Shown here: one piece after another, positions 61,693 through 64,000 of the stretch
Layout: each line of letters begins with the position of its first letter
Position numbering within the stretch: the first letter of the stretch is position 1
Assembly (NCBI RefSeq): GCF_030316135.1
Contig: NZ_CP128185.1
Span: forward strand, 2,852,001-2,916,000
Source: Aliiglaciecola sp. LCG003
GTDB lineage: Bacteria > Pseudomonadota > Gammaproteobacteria > Enterobacterales > Alteromonadaceae
Length of the DNA: 64,000 nucleotides
Reading direction: 5' to 3'
The notes under the pieces: generated by a model
Told to the model about the DNA's origin: nothing
Databases searched by the model: none
Seen by the model: only the letters and a program-made list of their open reading frames with translations
Made by a program: the position numbers and the translations under genes

Positions 61693-64000
61693 ATGACACA
61701 TAGCTCAGAAATATCAAATCGTTCATCTAAGCAAATCATAGCTTTTCTATTACTGCTTTTTGTACTTCTAATTGTAGGAGTCAGCACTGCCAGTTATGTA
61801 AGTCATTACCAAAATATAGAAAATGAACAACGAATTCAGCAGAGTTTAACCTCACACCTTGAACAAATCAGCCAAGGAGTCGTTTCCCGGGTGACCTTAT
61901 ACCAGTATGGGCTCAGAGGCGTTCGTGGTTCAATCATGTCAGTTGGTCCAGACGGAATCAACTATCAGCAAATGCGTAGATATGCCCTAACCAGAGATTA
62001 CGTAAATGAGTTCCCTGGGGCGCGGGGATTTGGCTTCATCCGTTATATTCAGCCTGAGCAGAAAGAAAACTTTATCGCCCAAGCCCGTGAGGATAGGCCT
62101 GACAATCAGTTCTCCATAAAGCAGCTCACTGCCAATACTGACAGTTTATTTGTTATCCAATATATCTCGCCAGAAGGCCCGAACTTCCAGGCTATTGGAT
62201 TAGATATAGGCTCTGAAAAAATGCGCCGTCAGGCAGCACTAGATGCCGCTCGACTAAACACTTTACGGCTTAGCGGTCCCATCACCCTAATTCAAGCTAA
62301 ACAAAAAGCCTTGCATGGATTCTTAATTTTAATGCCTGTTTACACTACAGAAGTAGTGGCAGAAACCGAACAAGGCCGTTTAGAAAATTTAGTCGGCTGG
62401 AGCTACGCGCCACTATTAATTGATGAAGTATTAGGGTCACTGATCAGTAGCAATGATGATCTCACGTTAACCATCAGCGATAACACCGAGCAAGCATCCA
62501 CTACTTTTTTCTCTTACGATAATAGCGATGCTGAGCGAACTGCCTATACTGCAAGTCAGTCAATAGACATTTTGGGCCGCAACTGGCAACTACAACTGGT
62601 CGCCAAACAACCTTATATTACCTCTTTACTGCTACCCTCTCCTTCTCTGTCTTTTTGGCAAATCATCGGCATTACCCTATTGATAGTATTGGGCTTATTT
62701 ACTTTGCAGTTGAGCATATCTCGCAGTAATCAAATCAAACGCCATCGTATCGAGATGGCAATTGAAAGAGAGACTGCTTTAACGACTGCAAATAAAAACT
62801 TGGAAAATGAGGTTGCCGAAAGAACCAAAGAAATCTCACGGGTTAGTGTGCTGCAGCGCAGTATTTTGCACGGAGCTGGCTATGCCATTATCGCCACTGA
62901 TGAAGAAGGCTTAATCACCATTTTCAACCCTGCTGCAGAAAGACTCCTAGGTTATACTAGCGACGAAGTCGTTGGTAAGCATACAGCCGCACTATTGCAT
63001 TTACCGGAAGAAGTAGTGGCCAGAGCCAAACAGCTATCACTAGAGCTAGGCATGCACATTGAAATTGGTTTTGAGGCTTTTGTGGCAAAGGCCCGTCTTG
63101 GCGAGCCTGATGTAAATCGCTGGACCTATATTGATAAGCTTGGGCGTCATATTCCTGTCAGGTTAAATGTCAGCAGTTTATGCGATGATGATGGTCAGAC
63201 TATCGGATTCTTAGGTATAGCGTTCGATTTAAGTGAGCAAATCAAGCGCGAAAAAGAATTGGCCGATGCGAAGGAACTCGCTGAGCAGGCAAATAGCATA
63301 AAATCTAAATTTCTGGCCAACATGAGTCATGAGATCAGAACGCCAATGAATGGCATTTATGGGACCTTGCAACTGTTAAAAAATGAACAACTCACTAGCC
63401 AAGGCCAAGATTTGCTCGCCAAAGCGACCTATTCAACTGATGTTCTGATCGTAATAATTAACGACATATTAGATTTTTCTAAAATAGAGGCTGGCAAGCT
63501 CACCCTCGAAAATGACACTTTTAAGTTATCGACTATCACAGAGCATTTGATGTCAGACTTATACGTTATTGCGAAACAAAAAGGCATAGCGTTGCGCTTA
63601 CAACGAAATGTAAGCCATGACTACTGGTTAGGGGATTCAGTCAGAGTACAGCAAATCTTGCTAAATATTATGTCCAACGCCATCAAGTTCACACCATCCG
63701 GTGAGGTCACCTGTATTATCGATTACGCACCTGCTAACGACAGCTTAATCTTTACTATAACCGATACCGGCATAGGTATGAGCCAAGGGGTTGTTGACCG
63801 ACTGTTTCAACGATTTGAACAAGCCGATTCATCGACTACCAGAAAATTCGGTGGCACGGGCTTAGGCTTATCGATTACCCAATCCTTAGTTGCGCTAATG
63901 AATGGCGACATTTCGGTGGAGAGTCAGGAAGGAATAGGCTCAACCTTTAAAGTCAGTTTGCCCTTACATAAAGCCCAAGCGAATGAAAATCACGCTCCAG
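61693..64000 (+). CDS. membrane sensor histidine kinase with CHASE and PAS domains (gene runs off the window)
   Basis: The frame is open for 769 codons to the window end. ATG 61693 follows AAGGA. It has a membrane helix (about 15-36), a periplasmic CHASE domain (about 75-290; GARGFGFIRYIQPE), a second helix (about 320-340), a coiled coil, a PAS domain (about 390-520; AIIATDEEGLITIFNPAAERLLGYT), the HisKA H-box FLANMSHEIRTPMN (His at about 545) and an ATPase domain (DTGIGM, FGGTGLGLSI). The class usually continues with receiver or Hpt domains, so a hybrid kinase is expected beyond base 64000. Confidence 0.9.
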   Translation, partial: MTHSSEISNRSSKQIIAFLLLLFVLLIVGVSTASYVSHYQNIENEQRIQQSLTSHLEQISQGVVSRVTLYQYGLRGVRGSIMSVGPDGINYQQMRRYALTRDYVNEFPGARGFGFIRYIQPEQKENFIAQAREDRPDNQFSIKQLTANTDSLFVIQYISPEGPNFQAIGLDIGSEKMRRQAALDAARLNTLRLSGPITLIQAKQKALHGFLILMPVYTTEVVAETEQGRLENLVGWSYAPLLIDEVLGSLISSNDDLTLTISDNTEQASTTFFSYDNSDAERTAYTASQSIDILGRNWQLQLVAKQPYITSLLLPSPSLSFWQIIGITLLIVLGLFTLQLSISRSNQIKRHRIEMAIERETALTTANKNLENEVAERTKEISRVSVLQRSILHGAGYAIIATDEEGLITIFNPAAERLLGYTSDEVVGKHTAALLHLPEEVVARAKQLSLELGMHIEIGFEAFVAKARLGEPDVNRWTYIDKLGRHIPVRLNVSSLCDDDGQTIGFLGIAFDLSEQIKREKELADAKELAEQANSIKSKFLANMSHEIRTPMNGIYGTLQLLKNEQLTSQGQDLLAKATYSTDVLIVIINDILDFSKIEAGKLTLENDTFKLSTITEHLMSDLYVIAKQKGIALRLQRNVSHDYWLGDSVRVQQILLNIMSNAIKFTPSGEVTCIIDYAPANDSLIFTITDTGIGMSQGVVDRLFQRFEQADSSTTRKFGGTGLGLSITQSLVALMNGDISVESQEGIGSTFKVSLPLHKAQANENHAP

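Overview
The window is a 64 kb chromosomal stretch of a marine-type gammaproteobacterium, most likely an Alteromonadales member (Paraglaciecola/Glaciecola/Alteromonas-like). This rests on the moderately AT-rich base composition, the rpsP-rimM-trmD-rplS operon, the split pheA and tyrA-aroF genes with fused chorismate mutases, a GlrK-type kinase, and many sensory proteins (two MCPs, EAL, hybrid kinase, HsbR-like phosphatase). The species assignment is inference; no rRNA or tRNA gene is present.

Layout. 1-9.9 kb: the 5' part of a GlrK-like kinase, an EF-hand protein, a TerB protein, the FbpABC ferric iron importer with a Fur box, a partner-switching unit (GNAT, HsbR-like regulator, STAS protein), SUI1/YciH and a double-receiver regulator. 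9.96-12.1 kb: a hierarchical tandem repeat array directly abutted by an IS110-family (IS1111 group) element whose downstream non-coding part is the expected site of a guide (bridge/seek) RNA. 12.2-18.4 kb: aromatic amino acid genes pheA (with an attenuator-like leader), tyrA and aroF, interrupted by an MCP gene broken by two in-frame stop codons. 18.5-28.7 kb: an EAL phosphodiesterase, a J-domain protein, an acetyltransferase, a BMT5-like methyltransferase with a zinc-finger-like tail, an OmpA-like lipoprotein, the rpsP operon and an M13 peptidase.

28.7-48.7 kb: miaE, followed by a ParDE toxin-antitoxin module and two decayed 5' fragments of miaE-like genes that end at the same codon; a minimal PAS-MCP; a pair of related small proteins of unknown function; a DUF21 protein; a lactate permease; an unknown two-lipoprotein operon; and a TolC-adaptor-RND-DUF3240 efflux operon that faces a membrane-bound LuxR-type regulator across a perfect 16-bp palindrome.

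48.7-60.9 kb is the most distinctive part. It is a catabolic island with two VOC-fold proteins, a LysR regulator, an alpha/beta hydrolase, a TonB-dependent receptor, an IclR regulator, a family III CoA-transferase, a citryl-CoA-lyase-like enzyme, WrbA, a LeuCD-type hydro-lyase without leuA or leuB, and a periplasmic delta-class carbonic anhydrase. Two nearly identical 32-bp inverted repeats, one in front of the receptor and one between the divergent CoA-transferase and lyase genes, tie the island into one probable IclR regulon. I infer import of an organic acid or aromatic compound, CoA activation and retro-Claisen cleavage; the substrate is unknown. The window ends with a cold-shock protein and the 5' part of a CHASE-PAS histidine kinase.
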